NCBI GenBank assembly: GCA_910586305.1
Contig: CAJUGS010000010.1
Location: forward strand, 22,510 to 86,509
Length of the DNA: 64,000 nucleotides
Source of the DNA: an uncultured Duncaniella sp.
Lineage (GTDB): Bacteria > Bacteroidota > Bacteroidia > Bacteroidales > Muribaculaceae
Direction: 5' to 3'
Below are positions 43,225 through 50,345 of this stretch, piece after piece. The notes under the pieces are model-generated. The model had not been told where the DNA came from, made no database searches, and saw only the letters and a list, made by a program, of their open reading frames with translations. Position numbers and translations under genes: made by a program. How positions within the stretch are numbered: the first letter of the stretch is position 1; each line of letters starts with the position of its first letter.

Positions 43225-44250
43225 ATGAAGAAAATCTTTACTCTTTTCGCTGCTGCAAGCGTAGCTTGCGCTATCAACGCACAGACCGTTGAAACCTACA
43301 ACTGTCTTGACGCAGAGGGAACTCCCAATGCAATCTTCGTTGCAAACCCCGATGCTACCCAGAAGTCTGTAGCTGACATCTCCACCGCTTCTGTAAAGGC
43401 TGAACTTATTTCAGGTCCCATCGCCAACTTCTCCGATGGATACGAGATTCCCCTCGAACCCGTTTATGACAATGCATTCGGCAAGACTCAGGACCCCGGT
43501 CAGAAAAACAACCCCTGGGTGTTCAAAGCTCCCAGCACCGATCAGATGGGCTTCTACTTCGTTCAGGGCAAAGGCAACCCTGTAGACATCACCAAGATGG
43601 CTTGGGATGAGATCATCACTGATGGCGAGCCCACCGGCAAGTATCGTGCCAACTGGAACGAATCTTACTATCAGCCCGACGGCTCAAAGGGTATTCCCAA
43701 CAACGGTACCTATGCTTCTTTCACTCCCTCGGCTGACGGCGAACTCTCAGTGCTCTGCTGGATCAACAAGGGCAACCGTTGCACCTACGTTGTAAAGGCA
43801 AGCGACATGAAGGCTCTTGCTTTCGGAACCGACGTTAAAGCAAGCGGATGGGTACATGGTATGTCTTATACTGCAGAAGACGGTGTAAGCGAGGAGCTCA
43901 TCGGCAAGAACAAGTTCATGGAGAACATCCCCACCTGCAAGGAGCTCAACCCTGAGACAGGAAACGCAAACCCCGAATTCATCCTCGGTGCTGGCAACCA
44001 GATCTGTCTTGCCTACCTCACTTTCAAAGCTGCTGCCGGTGAGACCTACATGATCTTCAACAACAGCGCTCAGATCGGTCTCAACAGCTACACCTTCACC
44101 ACCGAGGGTGGCGCAGGCATCAACAACATCACTGTTGACGAAAACGCTCCCGTTGAGTACTTCAACCTCCAGGGCATCCGCGTAGCCAACCCCGAAAACG
44201 GTCTCTTCATCCGTCGTCAGGGCAAGAACGTAAGCAAGGTTATCCTCTAA
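43225..44250 (+). CDS. Secreted protein with T9SS-type C-terminal tail
   Basis: A 341-residue exported protein. The signal peptide MKKIFTLFAAASVACAINAQ is followed by TVETYNCLD. The central 250 residues are not recognised; they contain many Asn, Gly and aromatic residues and a probable beta-sandwich (GELSVLCWINKGNRCTYVVK; TYMIFNNSAQIGLNSYTF). The last 35 residues (VEYFNLQGIRVANPENGLFI, then a basic RRQGKNVSKVIL ending) match the short sorting tails of Bacteroidales T9SS cargo. Codon use is shifted towards GCT, GTT, GTA and AAG compared with neighbours, a sign of high expression, and the gene has its own promoter and terminator. It is probably an abundant surface or released protein; its function is unknown. 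Confidence 0.78.
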   Translation: MKKIFTLFAAASVACAINAQTVETYNCLDAEGTPNAIFVANPDATQKSVADISTASVKAELISGPIANFSDGYEIPLEPVYDNAFGKTQDPGQKNNPWVFKAPSTDQMGFYFVQGKGNPVDITKMAWDEIITDGEPTGKYRANWNESYYQPDGSKGIPNNGTYASFTPSADGELSVLCWINKGNRCTYVVKASDMKALAFGTDVKASGWVHGMSYTAEDGVSEELIGKNKFMENIPTCKELNPETGNANPEFILGAGNQICLAYLTFKAAAGETYMIFNNSAQIGLNSYTFTTEGGAGINNITVDENAPVEYFNLQGIRVANPENGLFIRRQGKNVSKVIL

Positions 44251-44280
44251 TCACATAGAGCAAACCTCCAAACAATATGA

Positions 44281-44312
44281 ACACCTCGCCAAAAACGGCG
44301 GGGTGTTTTTTT
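44281..44312 (+). terminator. Rho-independent terminator
   Basis: A 10-bp stem, ACACCTCGCC with GGCGGGGTGT (one T-G wobble), a short A-rich loop and seven or more T residues. Confidence 0.9.
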
Positions 44313-44359
44313 GTTATGAGATATAACGACCGGTTGTATCTCATGACCATACTATATAG

Positions 44360-44404
44360 AAAAGCAGTCCGGAAGGCCCTGCGTAAGGGCATCTTCCGGA
44401 CTGC
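44360..44404 (-). terminator. Terminator for the leftward DUF1015 gene
   Basis: An 11-bp outer stem, GCAGTCCGGAA with TTCCGGACTGC, encloses an inner GCCCT/AGGGC stem. On the minus strand it is followed by TTTTC. It sits 28 bases after the stop at 44432. Confidence 0.82.
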
Positions 44405-44431
44405 GACTATCTTGAGATATTCTCCTTCTTA

Positions 44432-45676
44432 TCAGTCGAGTTTGTGAATCACGAGTCCCGAGCGTAGCTTGGGTTCAAACCACGTGGTCTTTGGAGGCAT
44501 GATATTGCCTGAGTCGGCTATATCCATGAGCTGCTTCATAGACACCGGATAGAGCGCGAGAGCCACGGCCATCTCACCGGAGTCGACACGACGCTTCAGC
44601 TCGCCGAGACCGCGGATACCACCCACGAAGTCTATGCGCTTGTCGGAACGCAGGTCATGTATGCCGAGAATGTCGCGAAGAATAAGATTGCTCGATATAG
44701 TCACATCGAGAACACCTATCGGATCATTGTCATCATAGGTTCCGGGCTTGGCTGTGAGTGAATACCACTTACCTCCAAGGTAGAGCGAGAAATTGTGCAG
44801 AGCCGACGGACGGTATTCCTCAGCGTCCACCTCCGCCACATCGAAGTTATCGGCCAGTTTTGCGATAAACTCCTCGGCAGAGAGGCCGTTCAAGTCTTTC
44901 ACCACACGGTTGTAATCTATGATGTTGAGATGCGATGCAGGGAAGCAGACTGCAAGGAAAAAGTTATACTCCTCATCGCCACGATGTGCTGGATTGGCCT
45001 GTGCCTTTTCATGTCCCACAAGTGCTGCGGCAGCAGAACGGTGATGGCCGTCGGCAATATAGAGGTAGGGCATCTTCTCAAACTCGCGTGTGACAGTCTC
45101 AATCATCTCGGGAGAATCTATCACCCAGAAGTGATGTCCGAAACCATCGGGAGCCACGAAATCATACTCGGCCTCGCCACGTGTCACCTCGTCGATCACC
45201 TGCTGCAGAGCGGGATTGTCGGGGAAAGCAAAAAAGACAGGCTCGATATTGGCATTGTTGATTCTCACGTGCTTCATACGGTCTTCCTCTTTGTCGCGAC
45301 GTGTGAGCTCGTGCTTCTTGATGCGTCCCTCCATATAGTCGGCCACATTTGCAGCTACTACAATGCCATACTGGGTGCGACCATTCATGGTCTGGGCATA
45401 GATGTAATAGTGTTCGCAGTCGTCCTGTACGAGCCATCCGTTGGCCTGGAATGCGTTGAAGTTCTCTACGGCCTTGTCGTACACCTTGGGGTCGTGCTCG
45501 TCTGTTCCCGCCTCGAAGTCTATCTCCGGCTTTATGATGTGATACAGCGACTTGGGATTGCCCTCGGCCTCGGCACGGGCTTCTTCGGAATTTAGCACGT
45601 CATAGGGGCGCGACGCTACGTTTGTGACCATCTCACGTGGTGGACGGACACCTCTGAACGGTTTCACTTTTGCCAT
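44432..45676 (-). CDS. DUF1015 family protein
   Basis: A 414-residue cytosolic protein of the DUF1015 family. The start at MAKVKPFRGVRPP is the conserved N-terminus; an upstream in-frame ATG (45739) lies inside the intergenic hairpin. Motifs seen are SRPYDVLNSEEARAEAEGNP, HELTRRDKEEDRMKH, the signature YIADGHHRSAAAL in the middle, and GVLDVTISSNLILRDILGI. The family has no settled biochemical role, although in Bacteroidota it is frequently near serine-biosynthesis genes and is related in fold to ParB/SerK-like proteins (from memory, not tested here). In this window it lies after purA with an 87-base gap holding a hairpin. Confidence 0.88.
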   Translation of the reverse strand: MAKVKPFRGVRPPREMVTNVASRPYDVLNSEEARAEAEGNPKSLYHIIKPEIDFEAGTDEHDPKVYDKAVENFNAFQANGWLVQDDCEHYYIYAQTMNGRTQYGIVVAANVADYMEGRIKKHELTRRDKEEDRMKHVRINNANIEPVFFAFPDNPALQQVIDEVTRGEAEYDFVAPDGFGHHFWVIDSPEMIETVTREFEKMPYLYIADGHHRSAAAALVGHEKAQANPAHRGDEEYNFFLAVCFPASHLNIIDYNRVVKDLNGLSAEEFIAKLADNFDVAEVDAEEYRPSALHNFSLYLGGKWYSLTAKPGTYDDNDPIGVLDVTISSNLILRDILGIHDLRSDKRIDFVGGIRGLGELKRRVDSGEMAVALALYPVSMKQLMDIADSGNIMPPKTTWFEPKLRSGLVIHKLD

Positions 45677-45711
45677 GGTTGTCGGTGGTTTAAGGTGTAT
45701 ATTTAAGATGC

Positions 45712-45742
45712 GGGGTGTGCAGTATAATCCCTGACACACCCC
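45712..45742 (-). terminator. Hairpin between purA and the DUF1015 gene
   Basis: GGGGTGTG (45712-45719) pairs with CACACCCC (45735-45742) around a 15-nt loop, 22 bases after the purA stop. It has no clear U-run on the minus strand, so it may be a weak terminator or a processing/attenuation site. Confidence 0.5.
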
Positions 45743-45763
45743 ACATTTTACATAAACGATCTG

Positions 45764-47038
45764 TTATTTTTTACGTTCGATAGTCTGCTTGCGGTCAGGA
45801 CCGATGGAGACTATTGTTATAGGCGTGTTAAGCTCCTTCTCAAGGAAGTCGATATAAGCCTTGAACTCTGCCGGGAACTCCTCCTCGCTCTGCATTCCGG
45901 TCATGTCGGTCTTCCAGCCGGGGAGAGTCACATATACAGGTTCGATACCTTCGTCGATTGAATACGGGAAGCGGCGGGTCTCCTCGCCATCGATATTGTA
46001 GGCCACGCAAGCCTTGATTTCATCGAATCCGTCGAGCACGTCGCTCTTCATCATGATGAGCTGTGTGACACCGTTGATCATGATGGCATAACGGAGAGCC
46101 ACAAGGTCAATCCATCCGCAGCGACGCTCACGCCCGGTGACTGCACCATACTCGTGTCCGAGGTCACGGATGCGCTTGCCTGTCTCGTCGAAAAGCTCGG
46201 TGGGGAAAGGTCCGCTACCCACGCGTGTGCAGTAGGCCTTGAATATACCAAACACTTCGCCGATTTTGTTGGGAGCCACGCCGAGTCCCGAGCAGGCGCC
46301 CGAGCACACAGTGTTGGAAGATGTCACAAAAGGATAGCTGCCGAAGTCGACATCAAGCAGTGTACCCTGTGCACCCTCGCAGAGCACACTCTTGCCCTCG
46401 TCGAGGAGGCTGTTGATGAGAAACTCAGAATCAACAATCTCAAATCCCTTGATATACTCGAGAGCATCCATCCATGTCTTTTCCAGCTCGGCGAGAGCAG
46501 CCTCGTCGGGGGTTGCGCCAAGAGCTGAAAGACGTGTGAGGTGGGCCGAACGGAGAGTGGCATACTTCTCGTCGAAGTTATGGAAAAGGTCTCCGAGACG
46601 CAGGCCGTTACGCGATACCTTGTCGGTATATGTGGGACCGATGCCCTTGCCTGTCGTACCGATTTTCTTGCCACCCTTTGCAGCCTCGTTGGCCGCGTCG
46701 AGCAGACGGTGGGTGGGCGCTATCAGATGAGCTTTCTTGGATATGCGCAGAATGGAGCGAAGGTCGATACCGCTCTTTTCAAGTTCCTCTGCTTCCTGGC
46801 GGAAGAGCACGGGGTCGAGCACCACGCCGTTGCCGATCACATTGACCTGGCCATGCTGGAAGATGCCCGAGGGGATGGAGCGGAGTACATATTTCTTACC
46901 TTCGAATTCGAGAGTGTGTCCGGCATTCGGGCCGCCCTGAAATCTCGCTACGGCATCGTAGCGGGGAGTCAGCACGTCAACAACCTTGCCTTTTCCTTCG
47001 TCGCCCCACTGGAGCCCGAGAAGCACGTCTACTTTCAT
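45764..47038 (-). CDS. purA: Adenylosuccinate synthase
   Basis: A 424-residue GTP-dependent enzyme joining IMP and aspartate to adenylosuccinate, the first committed step to AMP. The N-terminal GLQWGDEGKGKVVDVL (with the catalytic Asp and P-loop-like glycines) and GGPNAGHTLEFEGKKYVLR are definitive. GTTGKGIGPTYTDKVSRNGLR, EGAQGTLLDVDFGSYPFVTSS and TRVGSGPFPTEL follow in the usual order. Full length with no anomalies. It lies 34 bases after the Fur-family gene on the same strand, an arrangement often seen in Bacteroidales. Confidence 0.97.
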   Translation of the reverse strand: MKVDVLLGLQWGDEGKGKVVDVLTPRYDAVARFQGGPNAGHTLEFEGKKYVLRSIPSGIFQHGQVNVIGNGVVLDPVLFRQEAEELEKSGIDLRSILRISKKAHLIAPTHRLLDAANEAAKGGKKIGTTGKGIGPTYTDKVSRNGLRLGDLFHNFDEKYATLRSAHLTRLSALGATPDEAALAELEKTWMDALEYIKGFEIVDSEFLINSLLDEGKSVLCEGAQGTLLDVDFGSYPFVTSSNTVCSGACSGLGVAPNKIGEVFGIFKAYCTRVGSGPFPTELFDETGKRIRDLGHEYGAVTGRERRCGWIDLVALRYAIMINGVTQLIMMKSDVLDGFDEIKACVAYNIDGEETRRFPYSIDEGIEPVYVTLPGWKTDMTGMQSEEEFPAEFKAYIDFLEKELNTPITIVSIGPDRKQTIERKK

Positions 47039-47072
47039 TTCTATTGTCTTATAGTGAGTTGTGTGAACTGGT

Positions 47073-47546
47073 TTATTTCTTTCTTGTGCGTCCAGCTCCC
47101 CCTCGGCAACGGGAACAAGTGCCGCTGACGTAGAGCTCGAAGAACGTCGGTGAGAACGATGTGAACCGTTTTAGCGAGAGCAGTCGTGCCAGTTCGGAGT
47201 CTTTAAGCTCACGCACCTTTCCGCAACGCGAGCACACCAGCCTCACCTTCAGATTGCCGGCTGCGGCATCGGCCATCTCCCACCTGTCGGCACGTCCGTC
47301 AAGCCTCACCTTTCGGCAGAGGCCTGCGTCGGCGAAAAGTGTCATGGCGTTATAGACAGTGGCCTTGCTCACCCGGAAGCTACCGGCCTCTACCCGGCGC
47401 TCCAGCTCTTCAAGGGCGAAAGGCGACTTGAGGTCCATTGCCGCATCGAGAATGGCATATCGCTCGGGGGTGCGACGCTTGTGGTTCCGTTCCAGATATT
47501 CATCCAGCTGACGGGCCGCCCGCTGCTTGCGCTTCTCTTCGTTCAT
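47073..47546 (-). CDS. Fur-family transcriptional regulator
   Basis: A 157-residue metal-dependent repressor. The winged-helix domain has RRTPERYAILDAAMDLKSPF and VSKATVYNAMTLFADAGL, as in Fur. The C-terminal dimerisation domain has LVCSRCGKVRELKD and CSRC near the end, two CxxC pairs expected to hold structural zinc. The histidine-rich regulatory iron site is hard to see (few His residues after position 20), so the effector may differ from iron. The ATG at 47546 follows the -7 box by only 7 nt; a GTG at 47549 is an alternative. It is probably cotranscribed with purA, and autoregulation is likely but not shown. Confidence 0.87.
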   Translation of the reverse strand: MNEEKRKQRAARQLDEYLERNHKRRTPERYAILDAAMDLKSPFALEELERRVEAGSFRVSKATVYNAMTLFADAGLCRKVRLDGRADRWEMADAAAGNLKVRLVCSRCGKVRELKDSELARLLSLKRFTSFSPTFFELYVSGTCSRCRGGAGRTRKK

Positions 47547-47553
47547 CACCTCA

Positions 47554-47585
47554 CAAAATTACTACCAAATGCCGTATTTTCCAAA
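47554..47585 (-). promoter_or_regulatory. Bacteroidota promoter abutting the Fur-family start codon
   Basis: On the minus strand TTTG (47585-47582) and TAATTTTG (47561-47554), with a 20-nt spacer, are a full match. The ATG lies 7 nt after the -7 box, which leaves essentially no leader. Confidence 0.8.
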
Positions 47586-47605
47586 TTTTTCAAGGTGTTT
47601 CCCTC

Positions 47606-48658
47606 TCAATCCATCCTTATTATGCCCCGCGAGGTGAGAATGCGGAACACAAGGTCCTTGAGGAGCGCATATTCGTTCTGGCGCGAACCTATGCCCTTGC
47701 TGCGGGTGTCAAACTCCCTGATAGCCGATATGATTTCAATGGTCTGTCTGACGTTATAGGCACGGGCCGCGGCTTCATAGGAACGCAAGGCCCATGCAGA
47801 CTTGAGTCCGAGAGCATCCATATATCCAGCCTGCGACTTGTCGCGCGTGTAGTGATAGATGAGAAGATTGGAGAAGCGATTGAACAGCATTCCCGAAGTC
47901 AGCACGGTAGGGTTGGCCTTCGGATTGGCTGCAAAGTAGGCCACGATGGCAAACGCCTTGGCAGCGTTGCGCGACTCGATAGCCTCCATCAGTTCATAAT
48001 TATTGTAGTCCTTTGATATGCCCACATTGCGTTCCACGGCTTCGGGAGTAACCATAGCCCCGGGGCCGAGAATAAAGGCGAGCTTGCCTATCTCATTGTA
48101 CAGTCGAGCCATGTCCGTGCCTATGAAATCACGTAACATCGAGAGTGCCTTAGGATCGACAGTCAGTCCTTTCTCCTTGACCAGATCGGCGATAGCAGGC
48201 AGAATGTTGCGCTCGGACACCTTCTTTGACTCAAATACAATACCGTTTTTTGTCACAGCAGCCACAAGGTCCTTGGCCTTTGCTTTAGCACCACGACAGG
48301 CTATGACAAGAATCGTGGTTGGATTGGGGTGTTCGGCATAATGGTGGATACGGTTCAGCTGGTCGGCACGCATGGACTGAGCCTCCTTTAATATCACCAC
48401 CTGGCGCTCGGCCATCATGGGAAATCTCCGACACACATCCATCACAGCGTCAGCTCCCGACTCAGGCCCGTAGAGGGTGTACATATTGAAGTCGCGCTCC
48501 TCTTCAGGGAGGAGCGTCTCGAAACGTTTGACAAGTTCGTCGGTGAAATAGCCCTCCTCGCCGTGTATCAGATACACCGGGGCATACTGCCTGGCATCAA
48601 GCCGGCGAAGAAGCTGTGGATATGTAAGCGCGGATGAAGCTGGAGTATTCGAAGCCAT
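47606..48658 (-). CDS. holA: DNA polymerase III subunit delta
   Basis: A 350-residue clamp-loader subunit that opens the beta sliding clamp. The N-terminal part has APVYLIHGEEGYFTDELVKRF and NMYTLYGPESGADAVMDVCRRFPMMAERQVVIL, the typical HolA pattern with the beta-binding region. The middle has LRDFIGTDMARLYNEIGKLAF, and the C-terminal collar domain ends around GSRQNEYALLKDLVFRIL. Length fits the Bacteroidota form. It is transcribed away from the HsdR-N-type nuclease gene, with 71 bases between the two starts. Confidence 0.92.
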   Translation of the reverse strand: MASNTPASSALTYPQLLRRLDARQYAPVYLIHGEEGYFTDELVKRFETLLPEEERDFNMYTLYGPESGADAVMDVCRRFPMMAERQVVILKEAQSMRADQLNRIHHYAEHPNPTTILVIACRGAKAKAKDLVAAVTKNGIVFESKKVSERNILPAIADLVKEKGLTVDPKALSMLRDFIGTDMARLYNEIGKLAFILGPGAMVTPEAVERNVGISKDYNNYELMEAIESRNAAKAFAIVAYFAANPKANPTVLTSGMLFNRFSNLLIYHYTRDKSQAGYMDALGLKSAWALRSYEAAARAYNVRQTIEIISAIREFDTRSKGIGSRQNEYALLKDLVFRILTSRGIIRMD

Positions 48659-48717
48659 TGCAAGCGTGTTTAAGCTGTAAAATTACAAAGAAATAATAAA
48701 TATAGAAAGTTTTTCCG

Positions 48718-48725
48718 TAATTTTG
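48718..48725 (+). promoter_or_regulatory. -7 box abutting the HsdR-N-type gene start
   Basis: TAATTTTG is a perfect -7 box; only 4 nt separate it from the ATG at 48730. No good TTTG is found at the -33 position (the region is A/T rich). Confidence 0.6.
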
Positions 48726-48729
48726 CCCT

Positions 48730-49173
48730 ATGCAACTGAATCTTCCCGATACCCACCTAAGACTGCGCCGAAGCCCCGACGGTGCAGCGGAGGTCTACGA
48801 CCCGTTGCGGAAAAAATGGATTCGCCTCACTCCCGAAGAGTGGGTGCGCCAGCACTTCACAGCCTATCTCAACTCGGTGAAGGGAGTGCCTGTGTCACGA
48901 ATGACCAACGAAACGACAATATCGCTAAACGGGACCGTAAAGAGGTGCGACACCGTCATCTACGCCCATGATCTCAGCCCCATAGCCATCGTGGAGTACA
49001 AGGCCCCGTCGGTGGCCATCACCAGGAAGGTGTTCGACCAGATAGCGCGCTACAACCTTGTGCTCGGCACACGCTACCTCATCATCAGCAACGGTCTGAG
49101 CCACTACTGTGTAGGCAACGGACGGCTGCTACCCGACATCCCGCCCTATTCCGATATGATCGCCGACCTCTGA
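48730..49173 (+). CDS. Stand-alone HsdR N-terminal-like nuclease-fold protein
   Basis: A 147-residue single-domain protein of the HSDR_N_2 type. It keeps a full restriction-endonuclease-like core: Asp74 in KRCDTVIY and Glu89-Tyr-Lys91 in VEYKAP, followed by a Gln (FDQIARYN) that resembles the extra QxxxY motif of HsdR/RecB nucleases. No helicase, specificity or methylase gene is near, so it is not part of a type I restriction system. It is divergent from holA, a pairing that I recall as common in Bacteroidota, which suggests a housekeeping DNA role (inference). Its last 28 bases overlap the convergent HAD gene. Confidence 0.82.
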   Translation: MQLNLPDTHLRLRRSPDGAAEVYDPLRKKWIRLTPEEWVRQHFTAYLNSVKGVPVSRMTNETTISLNGTVKRCDTVIYAHDLSPIAIVEYKAPSVAITRKVFDQIARYNLVLGTRYLIISNGLSHYCVGNGRLLPDIPPYSDMIADL

Positions 49174-49790
49174 GCCGCCACTATGGCAGGGAGTTCGGTG
49201 AGATATCTGACAACAACCGCTCCCTGTGAAACGTTCAGATTCTGCGGGTGAATATTCCGCCCTGCATCGAGGAGTATAACCGGCAGCCATCCCAAGGAAA
49301 GCGGAGTGTCTATGTCCTTGGCGGGATTATCACCCACATATATATAGCGCGCTCCAGGATTCATATCCATGATGTGGCGGAATGCTTTTCCTCCGGTCTT
49401 CTCCTCGCCAACCTCTTCCGAAACAAACATCATCTGCGGTTCAATGAATCTCTCAAGCCCGAGAGCCTCAATCTTGTGGCGCTGTGTGATGCTGCGCCCG
49501 TCCGTAACAAGTCCGAGCCGGTGGCCTGCATTGTGCAGAAGTGCCAACGTGTAAAGCGAGCTCCAAGGAAGCCTTATGTCGGGACGATGGGTGCGGTAGA
49601 TTTCCAGCACTTCACCAATAGGGAGCCCAGTGGAATCAAACGCCTCGGCCGGCGAGCCGGCCGCCATCATCGGCCCGAGTAAATCCAGGCCGTGACGGCG
49701 GGCTATTGCCTTGTAGGCCGAGAGTACGTATTCGACCTCGGGAAACAGCGTATCGTCAAGGTCAAAGACAACGACCGTTTCAGAACTCAT
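49146..49790 (-). CDS. HAD-superfamily hydrolase
   Basis: A 214-residue HAD phosphatase. Motif I is VFDLDDTLFPE (about residues 8-18) with nucleophile and general acid Asp. Motif II is GLVTDGRS, motif III the lysine in EEVGEEKTGGKAF, and motif IV YVGDNPAKDI. The cap is the small helical type (class I). The C-terminal part VILLDAGRNIHPQNL resembles pyrimidine-nucleotidase/phosphoglycolate-like relatives, but the substrate is undefined. The ATG at 49790 is chosen since it begins the conserved strand; the frame continues upstream into the Dabb gene, whose stop it overlaps by 11 bases. Its 3' end overlaps the nuclease gene on the other strand by 28 bases. Confidence 0.87.
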   Translation of the reverse strand: MSSETVVVFDLDDTLFPEVEYVLSAYKAIARRHGLDLLGPMMAAGSPAEAFDSTGLPIGEVLEIYRTHRPDIRLPWSSLYTLALLHNAGHRLGLVTDGRSITQRHKIEALGLERFIEPQMMFVSEEVGEEKTGGKAFRHIMDMNPGARYIYVGDNPAKDIDTPLSLGWLPVILLDAGRNIHPQNLNVSQGAVVVRYLTELPAIVAAQRSAIISE

Positions 49791-50073
49791 AGTCCACACA
49801 GGCTCTCGCCTCCTTGTGGCCGGCCAGGAGTCCCGCTGCAGCCACATGGGCCGGATGGCGTGCATAGACATCTACCGAGGCCATATCGGGCACAACTGCG
49901 GTAAGCACCACATCCCAGCTCTCAGAGGGATTCTCGTTGAGGCCGACTTCCATGGATTCCAGACACTCTATCTGCTCGGGGAGTGCCATCAAGGCATCAC
50001 GGAATCGACGGGCCACTTCTCTGCGCTCATCCGGGGTGCCGGAGAGCTTAAAGGTTACAATGTGTTTTACCAT
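49780..50073 (-). CDS. Dabb (stress-responsive A/B barrel) domain protein
   Basis: A 97-residue ferredoxin-like alpha/beta-barrel protein of the Dabb family. It begins MVKHIVTFKLSG, with the conserved HIV.FK pattern, continues with LPEQIECLESMEVGLNENP and SWDVVLTAVVPDMASVDVY, and ends HKEARACVDYEF, covering the whole single domain. Such proteins dimerise; some plant and bacterial members respond to stress or act in small-molecule metabolism, but most bacterial ones have no known role. It overlaps the HAD gene by 11 bases, so the two are translated together. Confidence 0.85.
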   Translation of the reverse strand: MVKHIVTFKLSGTPDERREVARRFRDALMALPEQIECLESMEVGLNENPSESWDVVLTAVVPDMASVDVYARHPAHVAAAGLLAGHKEARACVDYEF

Positions 50074-50187
50074 AATCTGTTTTTAGTTTCATTTGTTTTG
50101 TCTCCGCAAAGTTAGCTAATTTCTCTGTAACATTTCATGCCGGGACATCCGATTCAGATAAAAGTTCGACAATAATTTTCACTATTG

Positions 50188-50219
50188 TTTGCATATCACA
50201 ATACTTTTTTCTACTTTTG
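50188..50219 (+). promoter_or_regulatory. Consensus Bacteroidota promoter
   Basis: TTTG (50188-50191) and TACTTTTG (50212-50219) are separated by 20 nt, both perfect. It serves the gene at 50346 through a leader of about 120 nt, in which I see no clear riboswitch. Confidence 0.78.
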
Positions 50220-50345
50220 AAGCGGGAATAGTTTCAAAATGCACACAAAAAACCACTTTCTAATAGAAAAAGGTAATCAAAACATCATTTAGAAACACCA
50301 TTCCGCAACCGATGCGATTCACAGTCACACCAATCAATATAAGCA

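Noticed and set aside
48730..49173. Type I restriction-modification system
   Set aside because: Only an HsdR-N-like domain is present; helicase, HsdS and HsdM are absent and the neighbours are housekeeping genes.
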